From NCBI GenBank assembly GCA_020466095.1, contig CM035809.1, forward strand, positions 28,249,563-28,313,562: 64,000 nt of DNA. Direction: 5' to 3'. Position 1 is the first letter of the stretch. The number at the start of each line of letters is the position of its first letter. Position numbers and translations under genes: made by a program. The notes below the pieces were generated by a model that saw only the letters and a program-made list of their open reading frames with translations, searched no databases and was not told the DNA's origin. The DNA comes from Chlorops oryzae (lineage: Eukaryota > Arthropoda > Insecta > Diptera > Chloropidae). Shown in pieces: positions 11,983-23,737 of this stretch.

Positions 11983-12406
11983 CCACTCTGCTTCTTCTGA
12001 GTTGTGTTGTTGTTGCCGCTGTGAAACGAAGCAAAAGATATTGGCGCGTTCGGTTCATTTGGCTGAAAATTGCCATCTTTTGGCAAGTGTTTGGTGCGGG
12101 AGTTGTGCGGGCAGGCGGTTGCTGCGGGCCATAAATATGGTAATTCCTGTCCTGTGTCTTAGGACGATCGGTCACGGGCAGCTGTATTCTCAGGCAATAA
12201 AAAAAAATCGTTACTGGAAAAAGTTTTTACTTAAAGTTGGGGGCACAATTCGTGACTTGATAGACAGTCTATTTGGTCTGGTGGTGGATACCCAGACCCG
12301 GGGTTCTTACTCTATGGCATTATGTACATACCTAAGTAGTAGCGACGACTGGGAGCTTGACAATTTTATGCTATATGTGTGAATTGATCCCAAAGATCAG
12401 TAGGAC

Positions 12407-12638
12407 AATGATACAAGAAAACAAGATAGCGCCACTTCAGTACCGCTATTTTGTGGCTCTCTCTGACAGCCGAAAATTGAGTTTGTGACGTCACTGAGCG
12501 AGAAATTGTTGTTGTTTCCCATGCTATTCAAAAAAGTAAAAAGCCGGTTTCACATGGGAAACAACAACAACGAATCGCGATTTTGAGTTTGTGACGTTTC
12601 CTCTCTCAAGTGGCGCTATCTTGTTTTCTTGTATCATG
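12407..12638. repeat. P- or hAT-type MITE, copy 3
   Basis: A 232-bp element closely matching the 7164 copy, with an exact 8-bp duplication AGTAGGAC at 12399-12406 and 12639-12646. The first base is A instead of C. It is noncoding. Confidence 0.9.
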
Positions 12639-12646
12639 AGTAGGAC

Positions 12647-14249
12647 CTTATTTTTGCATAGTTTTTGAAGTTTAAGCTCTTTCCGAATTCCAAGGCATCA
12701 CAAAGGAGCTCTAGAAAATAGTCATGATATGACGTTCTGTTATGCCTAAAATTATTCCCGAAATAATTTTCTGTCCATGCGCCTGGCTTCCGCCATTAGA
12801 CCTCTCCTTTAAGCAATTCAAAACAGCCAATCGGGTGACTTCAAACTGGGATCTTCAAGACCTTTGTGAAAATATATTCAAAAATCTCTCGAAAATTTAG
12901 AAGTCTTAACCCACAGAAACAATGGTACAACACCTGCACAACCGTTTTCCACCGTTGAACTGAAGCAGTCCCATCCCTGGACATTCATACGGCTTTTTAT
13001 GAAGCGCCAATGCCGCCGCGCGCTGCCTCAGACAACATTGGCACTTCTTGTTGTTCCCCCCCGATATGGTGTTTCCTCCATAGTCAGGTTCATAGTTTGT
13101 CGAGGGCGTTCGACGTTTCGTTCTACTGAACTACTTCCCTAAATTGTTCCCTCTCCGCATGGTCCTCTCGTTCTTTGCACTATCTTTACTGCCATTCGGA
13201 CAGTTCTTCTTCTTCTTCTTCTTCTTCATGTCGCACCACTATTTCTATTCACTTGTTGTTATTGTTGTTTTTTTGTGTGGGCAATTGTTGTTCGGCATCT
13301 GTATGTGGGCTCTTTGCTAACTGCTGCCAGTGCTGCCTGAACTGTCGGAGTTCAATGCTGCCATCGGCACTTTGCATAAGTGCAGTCGTCGCGACGTCAG
13401 TGGACCGAAGCATGCGGCAATGACACCATCGAAAATAGCAACAGCAACAGCGAAAGCAACTACAACAACAACAAAAATCTACAACAATAAAATCCCAAAA
13501 ATGTAGGAATAAACCTAAAAGAGGAAAAATACTTCAATCGCGATGGAGACGACAACGAATTGTTCCCTCAACCCGCTGTGGCTCTTGGTCAGGCCATCCG
13601 TTTGTCCGTCTGTCGGGATCCGTTTTGGTTGAATTAGCTTTACAAGCCTTCGCAGCGAGACTGACCCATTGGCACAGAAAGAAAGACGCGGATGCGGACT
13701 CTGCTTGGGCGATATACCGTTCTCTCTCTCTCTCTCTCGGTCGTTCTCTGACTATTTCGCAAAGGCGAAGAATAAGTGATTTAGGCGGGCGGTTTTAGTG
13801 AATGATGTTTGGGAGGAGAAGAGCACAAAGCCATCGAGAGTGAAAACATAGACAAGGAAATTTTAGTGATCGTTGGTCTTTGGGTTTTTTTAATTAAAAA
13901 AAAATGTTTATTTATTTAACAAAGGCGGACATATTTCAATCCCATGTGGGTCTAAAAGCATCCACTTTGAAATAATCACGTGAACCGTTTGAACCGTTTT
14001 ATCGAAAATATTAAAAATTTTCTGAAAAATGGTAGTTCAGAGCCCATGAAAGTGCCTTTTTCTCTCTCACTGTTGTAAGGTTAGGGTGATCGTACATAAA
14101 TCAAGGGATATTTGTGGTCTTAAGCAGACACTTAGGGGGTTAATGTCCTTTCGGATATTTTTAGTGACAATCTTTTTTAATATTTCAAGATCAAAAATAG
14201 TACTTGGACCTTTCAGGAGATGGTTTTTGTTAACCCTTAACTGCATGAT
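12647..14249. other. Noncoding, CpG-moderate, no gene seen
   Basis: Holds a short dispersed-repeat fragment at 12740-12790, (TTC)n near 13206-13227, CAA/CAG triplet runs at 13436-13480 and a (CT)n near 13721-13738. The triplet-rich part resembles fly untranslated or regulatory DNA, but no start codon or splice structure could be defended. Confidence 0.4.
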
Positions 14250-14420
14250 TTTTTTTTGTCGCGCCCGAATATAAACAGCTGATTGCCTTTCCGATCTGGA
14301 TAGAAATTTTGATACATACCGGAGTCCGCATGATCTGCATGAAAGTTCTTAGAGACATAACCACTATTTGCCGCATTCTTAAATTCGGGACTTAAGACTA
14401 CGCAAATAAGTACCTATCGC
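14250..14420 (+). repeat. Third copy of the 1370-1700 dispersed repeat
   Basis: Shares 'ttgccgcattcttaaattcg' and the preceding 'tcgcgcccgaatataaacag...' arrangement with 1370-1700. Confidence 0.5.
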
Positions 14421-14466
14421 GTCTTTCGTCGTTCACATGCGGTAGAGTGAATTTTTACTAATTAGT

Positions 14467-14689
14467 CAGGGATGTCACAGAATCCGGCAGCTGTCGGAAT
14501 CGGAATTAAAACCGATCGAAATTTCATACAGAATTTACAAGTTTTGTTGTTTTCGGTTTTGATTTTGAACTATTATCGGTTCTCGATTGCACATAACCCT
14601 ATTTTATCCGGATGTATATGAATTATATATGAAAATTTAGTCAACTAAAAATCCAATTCCGATAGCAATCGGATTCTGTGACACCCCCG
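14467..14689. repeat. hAT-like MITE, CAGGG-type ends (copy 2)
   Basis: Same termini and core as 495-712 (CAGGGATGTCACAGAATCC ... GGATTCTGTGACACCCCC). It is noncoding. Confidence 0.7.
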
Positions 14690-14871
14690 AGTGACTGGTT
14701 TCAAATAGCGCAGGAATATCTGCAAAATATATGGAGCGAGTTTCAGTCAAGTGTGGCGTCGCACTACCGGGGTATTTGACCCGAAAAGTTGGCGGAAAGT
14801 CGAATTATCGGATCTCAATGTTATAGATTTGTTCCCCCTTTTTTGGGTAGAATATATCTTCTTCTTCTTCT

Positions 14872-15497
14872 TGCGTGTTTAACTATCCCGGTCTATCCCG
14901 GGGTCCGCAAAACGCGACCAGTTCCTCCATTTTGTTCTGTCGATTGCATCATCCGAGGTAAGTCCTAAAGCCTCTAGGTCCCATTTTATTGTGTCCATCC
15001 AGTGCTGTTTCGGACGTTTCCCGCCTTTTCCCAATATTTGGCGCAACTCCATAGCGTCTAAGGATGTCTACGTTTGGAACATGATCAAGACGAGTGAGTC
15101 CGGATTTCCAGCGAAGCATCTTTGTTTCCATAACACTAACCTTTCTTTCTGCTACTTTCGTTGCTGGTAGACATTCGGTACTACAAAGAGCGACTGGTCT
15201 GATGACTGCGCGGTAAATTTTGGATTTTAAGCGGTCGCTTATCTTTTTATCGCACATAACACCAGTCGTTGAACGACACTTAAGCCAAGCGGCGTTAACT
15301 CTCTCAGTAACTTCGCGAGTGATCGTCCTGTCAGCAGAAAGTGTCGACCCAAGATATTTAAATTTTTCCGTCCTTGGTAGGTCAGTGTGATTTATTTTGA
15401 TGGTCCCTGCTTCGCAGTTGTCTGTTGTCATGTATTCTGTTTTCCCGACATTCAAACGTAGTCCAAACATAGACAATCTATCATGCCAGTCTTTTTA
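14872..15497 (-). pseudogene. LINE reverse-transcriptase fragment (RTE-like), 5' truncated
   Basis: The minus strand encodes the C-terminal part of a non-LTR reverse transcriptase. Readable blocks include LRLNVGKTEYM, FKYLGSTLSADRTIT, ITREVTERVNAAW, KISDRLKSKIYRAVIRPVAL and MLRW followed by LTRLDHVPNVDILRRYGVAP. This matches the thumb/connection region of RTE-like elements in animals. The catalytic YADD box is absent because the copy starts too far 3'. The frame breaks near 14980-15000; beyond it another frame continues with WDLEALGLTSDDAIDR. The 3' end runs into (AAG)n, as in LINEs with simple-repeat tails. It is an inactive relic. Confidence 0.85.
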
Positions 15498-15499
15498 TA

Positions 15500-17271
15500 T
15501 ATTGAACTTAATGTAATCAGCTGTTTTTTTTTTACCTCTAAAGTACCTTTAACTAGTGATGAGTAGATACTCGACGCGTCGATTGGTATCGATTCCATAT
15601 GTTTGTCTCTATTGAATATTTGAAGAAGTTCTTCGACTCCGGGAGACCAGGCATAATTTTGTTAAGTCGTCGTAAGACTCTCCCCACCTAAAACAGATGT
15701 AAAATTTTCTCAATTATAGATATGTACACCCATTCACCTATACAAAATTGCTGTAATTCGAACTATCAATGCTCCAATGCAGCTGAGTAGCCAGCCTCAT
15801 TCCATTTTTAGTCTTCGGCTCGTTATATATATCATTTGTCAAAACATAATTCGATAATGACGCAGATTTGTATTGTCTTCGCTTCCGGAATTTCAAGGAA
15901 ATCCAATTATTACAAACGCTTACATATAAGTATGTATGTATGCATTTATATCGGTGCTTGTCTAATGCTCTTAATGCAATCACTTTGAAGGCTCTCCACA
16001 CTCTCAACTCTTCAGCGTTTGCGTTTGGAATCTTTGACGTAATAGTTTTTGACAGCATTTAACAATTTGTGTCATCAAGTGAGCGGATAATCACACGAAA
16101 CAGCTGTAATGGATATTAAATATATGGTATTAAAGAAGAAGAAGAAAAAATGCCAAGTGGAAATGTCATTGTCGCTGTCGTAGTCATTATTCATGACGGT
16201 AAAAAGGGAGCATTTTGAAAAGGAAGTGGGCAAAATGTATCGTGTCACGGGACAAAGGCGAATGCTGAAAACTATTTTTAGAGGGGATTTGTGGTGAGGG
16301 GTGACTGATTTCTCGTGTTGCTTTGTGTCTTCTGGCATAACGGAAGTAGTTTGAGCCATTTTAACTGTGAAGCACCTGTGAAGAAGGTAAACGGAGACCG
16401 CTTTTTATGATCTCTGATTAAAGTCATTGTCGATGGCATTTCTCACTGGTATGGTTTTATAGCCATACATTCACATTCGAATCGTTTAGATGCGGCAAAT
16501 CTTACTGATTAAATTTTCTTTCGTTTGAAATCGCACGAAAGTTTTCGCCAATTCATCTTGGCACACACACACACACACACACACGCCCAAGAGGGAAGAC
16601 GCACACACACATATGTACATGTGTAAATAAAAAACAGGAGATTTTTCCACATCGCTAAAGAACAGTGAAAAGCACTTGCCGCAATTCCGTTCGGCAAAGA
16701 AACGATTTCACAAAGCGGCATGCGGAACACCGCATTCCATGATCGGCACTCCGCACTCCCCGCGCTGCAGCAGCAATTTGCGTTGACGCACCTTCTTTGG
16801 TGTGCCAACAACAACAACAACGACAACGGACAACGGCAACAAACACTCTTAATGACTCCAATGATAAATGCAGATTGCAAGCTCTCGCTCTCTCTCTCTC
16901 TCTCGCACTCACTCACACACACGTTCGTACATCATATTGATTGACGTTCGCAATGATGCGTTGCGGAATTATGAAAATTCGCTTTTCTCGAGCTGCGATC
17001 GTCATGTTCACAATAGAAAGGAAAACTTCTCCAAAAAAGGCACAAAAGAGAGGAACAAAGAAGAGACACAGACTTGGGAGGTACCCCCACCGTCTAGGTC
17101 AAAGTGATATATGTCCATGGGAGCGAATTATTAGTTGACATCCCAAAAGGAAATTCTTGTCGTAAGCACTAGCGTCTGGAGGGTAGATTTTTTTAGGGGG
17201 TTCAAACCCCCATTCGAGATTTTTGGGATCACAAAAAGTTAAAATAAAATACAAAATTACGAAAGGCCATA
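15500..17271. other. Noncoding with microsatellites, no gene seen
   Basis: Contains (CA)n at about 16561-16583 and (CT)n at about 16883-16903. The 16650-16930 part has CAA-rich and GC-moderate sequence. Open frames here run through the repeats and are not convincing. Confidence 0.45.
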
Positions 17272-17439
17272 AGGGAGCGTTCAAGTATTACGTAACGCAA
17301 TTAGAGGGGAGGGGGCGGGATATTGTAAAACGTTACGATGTTTTACTGGCCTGTGCAAAAAAAAGGTTAATTCGCGTTAAATGGGGCGGGCGTTTAAAAA
17401 TCTTCAAAAATGCCGTTACGTAATACTTGAACGCTGCCT
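17272..17439. repeat. MITE with TTACGTAACG-type inverted ends
   Basis: Near the left edge reads GCGTTCAAGTATTACGTAAC, and the exact inverse (GTTACGTAATACTTGAACGC) lies near the right edge. About 168 bp long. It sits inside a 'gggggttcaaaccccc' dispersed repeat. It is noncoding. Confidence 0.75.
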
Positions 17440-17560
17440 CAGTTGAGCGGGAAAACTACGTATGGGTAATTTAGGGGGTTAAAACCGCTTCTGAAATACT
17501 CGGAATAAAAAAAAAAAATATTACAAGAAAATAATAAAAATACAGAAATATGTAGTGCCT

Positions 17561-18100
17561 AAAGCCCAAAATCCAACATTGCGAGAGCGCGAAACGAGAC
17601 GCACACAAATTTCAATACATTCAATCATATGGTTCAAGCTCCAATGTATCGCACTGCGAGACCTCGTAGCGAGAAAATTTTAAAAAATTGAATATTTTTC
17701 GTTGCGAGGCAATTTGACAGGGGTTAATGATGTAGCTATTTTTTGAGTACTCGCTATTGGGTACTCGTTTAAACTAATAAAACAAAAACTGTTCACTGTT
17801 CCGTGAAAAAGAGCTTTTAAAATATTTCGCGAGCTTTGGTTCATTTTGAAAATATTTTGAAAATTTTTTGAAAATTTTGAATTAAAATTTAAACTCAAAT
17901 GATAACGTATAATTTTTATGAGTACTCGGTACTCGTTAGATTGGTACTTGGTTCAAATATTGCATCACTAGAAGCGAAATTATGCTATCATCTGCGTGAC
18001 GCAAAACTCTCATTGGAGATTGAAATGCGTCACGCAAAATATTTTCTTGACATCGCGCACTTTCGCATCGGGCTCTCGCAATATTGGATTTTGGTCTTAA
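17561..18100 (+). repeat. TIR element 'AAGCCCAAAATCCAAC' (copy 1)
   Basis: About 540 bp with inverted ends (AAGCCCAAAATCCAAC ... near-inverse TTGGATTTTGGTCTT). Internally it carries repeated GAGTACTCG/GGTACTCG words. Copies lie at 44661-45155 (left end altered) and 51170-51674 (both ends intact). It is noncoding. Confidence 0.75.
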
Positions 18101-18450
18101 GAATCGTTTCGAAATATCGAAATTTTCCGCAGATTTTTCCTACTGGGTCGATTCTTACCATATAAATACTTATGGTCGTGTCTGTAAATATTGAGCTTTC
18201 GTTGGAAATTATTGGAAAATACCATAAAAGGGAAAGTATTCGTGCTTTTAAAATCGAAGCATCGTAAAATCGTCAAATGAACGTGAAAAGTTATGGAAAA
18301 TTGTGAGAATTAGGTTCAACCAAAGGTTAAAGAAAATCTAAAGGAAAGCGGAAACATCTTTTCGCTGCCTCCTTAACTGATTATTATTATTATTATGATA
18401 TTGTGTGGTATCTCAAATACCATAGATATAAATTATAAAGAAGCAATATC

Positions 18451-18604
18451 CAGGGGCGGTTTGGGCCTACGGGCAACCGGGAAAATGCCCGGTGGGCCCC
18501 CAGTGAGCTGTATCTGGGCTCAATACATATGGAGTAAGGATTTTTTTTTTTTAATATTTTTTTTCTTAGGTAATGCCGGCCCTTTGATTCTCAGTCCGCA
18601 CCTG
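18451..18604. repeat. hAT-type MITE, CAGGGGCGG ends (copy 1)
   Basis: Begins CAGGGGCGG and ends CAGTCCGCACCTG. It shares the middle 'ggtgggc.cccagtgagctg' with the cleaner copy at 50657-50831. Ends have drifted and no target duplication is seen. Confidence 0.65.
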
Positions 18605-19433
18605 GCACTAGCTGTGGGTTGGCTCCTGTGAAAGGGGAGTTGTATGGTCCGAGAATTCTCCTTATTCGTCCGCCTTCCATCTTGTGAGAGTGAGAGCCCA
18701 AAATTTTAAGAGTTAAAGGGCACTATTTAGTTTTAATTAAATCTTTAACCCTTAAACGGATAATGGATTAGTGTGCACCCATATAAGTTTATCGATTAAT
18801 AGCAACGCTATTTACAGTGTACTCTCTCTTAAGCGGATTTTCACGGGACCGAAACATATGTCCACTTAACAGAGGTGCCTAAGAGGAAACTAATTGAGAG
18901 GCTTCAGAGGAGTGACGCACACTGTAAGACATTGCTAGAAATAGTTAAAATTACATACATGGAGACTAGAGATGTAAAATATCGTTACTATTCGGTAAAA
19001 AGTAACGATTACTCTAATCAGTAATCAATAACGTCTCGGTACTGATGGAAGTATCTCGTTACTAGAACTTTTATTGCACACATGCCAGCTGATGGTTGCC
19101 AGAGTAATAAAGTACTAATGTAATGAGTGCACAAAACACTATGGTAGTAGAGTGAGTTGAGTTGATACTTGGTTACTAAATACTGGGTGAAAATTCAAAG
19201 AGCATGAGAGATTTTTGATTACTTCATCAACATTTAGCATTTACATTTTAGCATTTTTACAGCTCCATTGGAGACCAATTATTATTTCAATCATATATTA
19301 CTATATATGTCACTCTCATAGATTTTGCGCGGGACATTTCGCGCTAGTTAGAAAGAGATGTTACTCGCCAGGAAAAAAAAAAAGTAAGAGAGAAATGCTT
19401 TTGGTGAGTACCTCAGTGCAAAATGCTAATTTT
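18605..19433. other. Noncoding, no gene seen
   Basis: AT-rich unique-looking sequence before the minisatellite. No supported feature. Confidence 0.5.
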
Positions 19434-19935
19434 GGTGGGTACCCAAAAGACCGTGGTGGGTACCCAAAAGACCGTGGTGGGTACCCAAGACCGTGGTGGG
19501 TACCCAGGACCGTGGTGGGTACCCAAGACCGTGGTGAGTACCAAAGACCGTGGTGGTCACCCAAGACCGTGGTGGGTACCCAAGACCGTGGTAGGTACCC
19601 AAGACCGTGGTGGGTACCAAAGAACGTGGTGGGTACCCAAGACCGTGGTGGGTTCCGAAGACCGTGGTGGGTACCGAAGACCGTGGTGGGTACCCAAGAC
19701 CGTGGTGGGTACCCAAGACCGTGGTGGGTACCCAAGACCGTGGTGGGTACCCAAGACCCTGGTTGGTACCCAAGACCGTGGTGGGTACCCAAGACCGTGG
19801 TGAGTACCCAAGATCGTGGTGGGTACCGAAGACCGTGGTGGGTACCCAAGACCGTGGTGGGTACCCAAGACCGTGGTGGGTACCGAAGACCGTGGTGGGT
19901 ACCAAAGACTGTGGTGGGTACCCAAGACCGTGGTG
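19434..19935 (+). repeat. 19-bp minisatellite, about 26 units
   Basis: Tandem copies of GTGGTGGGTACCCAAGACC, each with the palindrome GGGTACCC, with point variants and a few units of altered length. Because 19 is not a multiple of 3 and no frame has stops, long open frames arise on both strands; they are artefacts. A single-unit remnant with the same right flank ('gaaaagagc.aaaatgg.aacg') is at about 35370-35420. Confidence 0.95.
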
Positions 19936-22221
19936 AAAAGAGCCAAAATGGAAACGTCAGTTCTTCGAAAAGTCGCGCTCAATTAGACGGTATCGATTTT
20001 TATTGAAATGAATAAATTTAATTTGAGAGTTAACTGAAATACTTCCACCATCATCTCACCTAATCTCATCTTAACCCATCCCATCTAATCGCATCGCATT
20101 GCGTTTTCAATTCCAGCTCATCAGAACTAATGAAGCAGATAATTTCTAGCATTGGGCCAGCGACTTTTACGACCGTAGAGTCGAAATTACTCGAAAACAA
20201 CTTCATCCTCCATTCCTCTTCTCCTCTCAACCTTGCAGTTGCACTTCCACTTTCCAGATTTCGTTGCTCATTTCGTCATTTTGCAATAAATAGTCCATCC
20301 AAATTGGGCACTTCAAATAGTAAAAACTCCAAGTTATGATGAGACGTGCCAATTTAAATTCGCAAACGCGCGATGCTTAAATGAGCTGACTTAATGACTT
20401 CGCTGCCGGCTTAGAGACAGGAACACTTGTTTGCCCCAACAACATCCTACGACGGCTCCATGATAAAATGTGACAAATCGTTTGGAATTCAACAAAAAAA
20501 TAGTATAAAAAAAATTATAAAAACAACTGCATTTCCATAACGAAAAACGAACATAAGCAATACTCGAACGCACTTAAAGCGAGGCGAGGCAAAAGAAGAA
20601 GAAAATTCAAATTGGCTTTTGCGCATGCGCAGCCGAAGCCAAAGAGCGAACAGTGGCAAATGCCATTGGGGAGTAGACAATTGAATGACCACACACTGAA
20701 GAGAATTTATTTGCTTAGCTTCGAAAATGCAAATATATGCTCGGGATTTTCGGCGAGTCGAGACGATCATGGGTGACGGGCGGATTGTTGATGGGGCTGG
20801 CTGGCTGCCTGCCGCTGAAGATGGATGCGTCCGAAAATGAAGGCTCTTTTTTTTTTTTGGCACATCGTTCTTTAGGTCGTGTGTGCTCAGAGAGCCTAAT
20901 TTGAATGCAAATCGCTCGGGCGTGCGCTCTACAAGAAGCTCCAAATACAGACTAGGCGCATGCGCATGCGGCGTCTTATTCTTCTGTCTATTCTCCTTGT
21001 TCGTCTACTTGTTCTAGCTCGTCTTCGTCTACGTCTACGTCTTCGCTTTCTTCTCCCTCTCCTTCGTTGTCTTTGCCACTGCCTTTGTCTTTGTCTTGAT
21101 GCAGCAGCAGCACGCAAGTTGTGTGGCTTCGAGTGGTGGGAATAAGTAGCGACGACATTCGAGCATGCAAGTTGTTGATTCTATAGAAAGCACTCTCGGA
21201 GCTCTCGGAGCCGACATGCCAATGGACGGACGTGGCCGCAGAGAAAGAAAAATGCTTCATTGTTGCTGCCATTGCTGTTGCTGCTGTAATCGTCGTCGCC
21301 GTTTTGAGTATTTACTTTTCTGTTTTACCAACAACAAAGAGGAGATTAATCCCAGGCACGAAAGCCAGTCTATGAGCTTTGGGAAGCGGTTCTGCCTGTG
21401 TGCCTGCATGCCGCCAGCCTACCTACCTTCAGTAGCCGAAGAAGGCGCACTTGTCGCAGTTGTTGTTGCTGTTGCGACTGCGACTGCAAGATGATTGCGT
21501 TGCAGCTGAAATGCTGAAGATCGCCGCCCGATCGAGTTAGTTTCGTGAAGATCGTGTCTACAGCAAGTGCAACGCAGCAATCGAACCGTGAGCTGTGAGT
21601 TGTCATGAGATTCGCGATTCCTTCGGTCCATACATATATACATATATCCTTCCTGTTGTGACTCGTCGCATCCCATCCGTTTCAAGTGCGAATCTGCTAA
21701 TTAGTTTCGCAAAGTGAAGTGCGCGGCTAATGTCAACACGAAAAAGGGATTGGATTATTTAGAAATGTGAAGGGGCTTCGCCTCTCTTTGCTTTTGTCAT
21801 TTGAAGAAAAGGAAGGCGTAAACCGGCAGCGCAAATCTGATGAAAACAGTCGTGAAGTGAATCGAAGTGAAATGATGAGGATTTTCCCATTTGAAAATTG
21901 TGTATGTCAAAAAAAGGAAATAATTTTTATTTTCTTTTCTTTAATTCGAATTGTGCGTTTCGATATCTATAATTGCGTTAAAAGGTTTGTCCATTACTCG
22001 AAAGAAAGTTGAGTGAATTTATTTAAAAAAATCGAAAAAATGCGATTTCGATTGTAACTGGTTTCATACATGTGCATGTGGTGAACATTTGCACAAGCAT
22101 TTCAGCCCTATAGGAAAAACGAGAGAAATCCTTTCTCATTGAGATTGGTTAACAAAATTCCATAATATGAAGAGGAATTCGATTTTCATTTCAATTGAAT
22201 AGCTCAGTAAAACGAAGACAT
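19936..22221. other. Noncoding; CpG-moderate 20.6-21.7 kb
   Basis: No gene supported. GCGCATGCGC palindromes occur near 20623 and 20954. Low-complexity CTTCGTCTA-type repeats occupy about 20990-21095. Arg-rich and Leu-rich open frames in these repeats lack protein-like character. Confidence 0.4.
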
Positions 22222-22386
22222 TAGGGGTATTCACAAAGGCGTGTTAAAAACGTCGGAAAATCGGAGAAATGCGACTTCTTAAAAGGTTTTTAAGCTTTTT
22301 TTGTATCTTGCAAAATTTTTTTAAACAGCGAAAAATGTCCGATTTTCCGACTTTCCTATTTTGCGACGCCTTTGTGAATACCCCTA
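22222..22386. repeat. MITE with TAGGGGTATTCACAAAGGCG ends (copy 1)
   Basis: A 165-bp near-palindrome: TAGGGGTATTCACAAAGGCG at the left, CGCCTTTGTGAATACCCCTA at the right. Other copies are at 23575-23737 and 47385-47557. Confidence 0.85.
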
Positions 22387-22430
22387 TTATTTTGAATTGA
22401 TGTAAAAAATTTCATCACATACAAGATAGT

Positions 22431-22551
22431 AGTGAGACTCATGCAGCTTCGCAAATTGTGGGAAATTTCTCACACAACTGTCAAAATTTATATGAAAATT
22501 TACGATGGGAAAAGTTGCGAAAGGCATTTGCGAAGCTGCATGAGTACCACT
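22431..22551. repeat. Short MITE, 26-bp inverted ends, TA target
   Basis: Left AGTGAGACTCATGCAGCTTC, right inverse with two mismatches; 121 bp in all. Flanking TA-like bases suggest a Tc1/mariner type. Confidence 0.7.
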
Positions 22552-23574
22552 AATTATGGTGGATATAGTCATATATCGTCCTGTGACTCATCAGCGCCTT
22601 TGGCATAGCTACGGAGATTCAATATTGAAGGATTATTATACGAAAAAAAATATTAAGCTTCTGAGAATTATAGCCAAAAGTTTGATGTTTTTAAATTGGA
22701 ATTAAAAGCTTTCCAGAAGGCTCTACTCATTTCATTGGTGCTTTCAGTTCATCAAGCAAAGTGCTTTTTAAGCTACTTGGGAGTACTTTCTCGGCATAGA
22801 TCCACTCCTAGGATAAATCCAATCAATTTTAGACCGAATTCAAAAACGGTCCATCTCTTTTCCTGAGCAAGATAGCGAGGTATTCCAAATGTCAAAAGAA
22901 TGCTCGGTTTATTGACTTTCAAATGAATTTGAACTCTTCTGGTTGGATTGCTCATACCAAAGGCATACCTGGATTTATCACCACAATTCTAAATATTCCC
23001 GGGGAATTTTTCACTGCGGAATTTTAAAAAATACTACTATTTTAAACACATTGGGAAGGGAAATATAAGAGAAGCAAGAATTTCGAACATTTTTTTTTTT
23101 TAGGAAAAGTCATCAATTTCCTTTATTTTGGACTATTTTTTTACTCGATAGTAATTAATATGAATATCAAAAGAATTAAATATCCAATGAAGAATAATTC
23201 GAGAAAAAGTTGAAATTTGGAAAAAAAAAATACCTGGCCATATGGCCACCTAGTGTATAGAATAAAAATGCCACATAGCGGTGGATAATCAAAAAAAAAA
23301 TCGAAAAATTTTTTCCAGAATCGCAAACCCATTTTTAAGTGTCCTTGTACATGTCCTTTGAAGGATTTTAATTTTCTAAAAAAAAAAAAATATAGATTAA
23401 TCAAAAACAGGTAAAAATTTTAGTGGTATTCATACAGCTGTGCAAATTCGAATGTGCAAATTTTCCACTAGCAAAGGAGCCGTCCCCTCTTTTTTCTACA
23501 CGCATTTGGTATCGGAAATTTACATGATGTTTGAGAGCATAGAGCACACCCATTTCCACACATTTTATACATAG

Positions 23575-23737
23575 TAGGGGTATTCACAAGGGCCTCGGAA
23601 AATATTAAAGTCGGAAATCGGAAATTTTTATCTGCTTAAATAGTTGTGCAAGATACAAAAAAATGTTGAAATTTTTTCAAGTCGCATTTTTCCGATTTTC
23701 CGACAATGTTTTTAGCACGCCTTTGTGAATACCCCTA
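23575..23737. repeat. MITE with TAGGGGTATTCACAAAGGCG ends (copy 2)
   Basis: A 163-bp copy with diverged left end. Loose 'gtgaatacccct' termini nearby (23781-23793, 23872-23883) suggest further decayed copies around it. Confidence 0.8.

Larger units (their letters stand above)
9960..12180. other. GC- and CpG-richer region, possible promoter or enhancer DNA
   Basis: No gene can be supported. The sequence is clearly less AT-rich than its neighbours and carries the palindrome GCGCATGCGC, or close variants, near 9974, 11337 and 11777. It also holds (AATTC)n at 10385-10429 and (CT)n at 11939-11978. This could be upstream DNA or a noncoding first exon of an unseen gene. A 214-codon open frame here runs through the CT repeat and does not look like a protein. 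Confidence 0.35.

Noticed and set aside
11738..12382. 214-codon plus-strand frame
   Set aside because: Runs through the (CT)n tract, and no domain or splice logic was seen.
19215..20006. 263-codon frame and several overlapping frames on both strands
   Set aside because: Produced by the stop-free 19-bp minisatellite; all frames are open.
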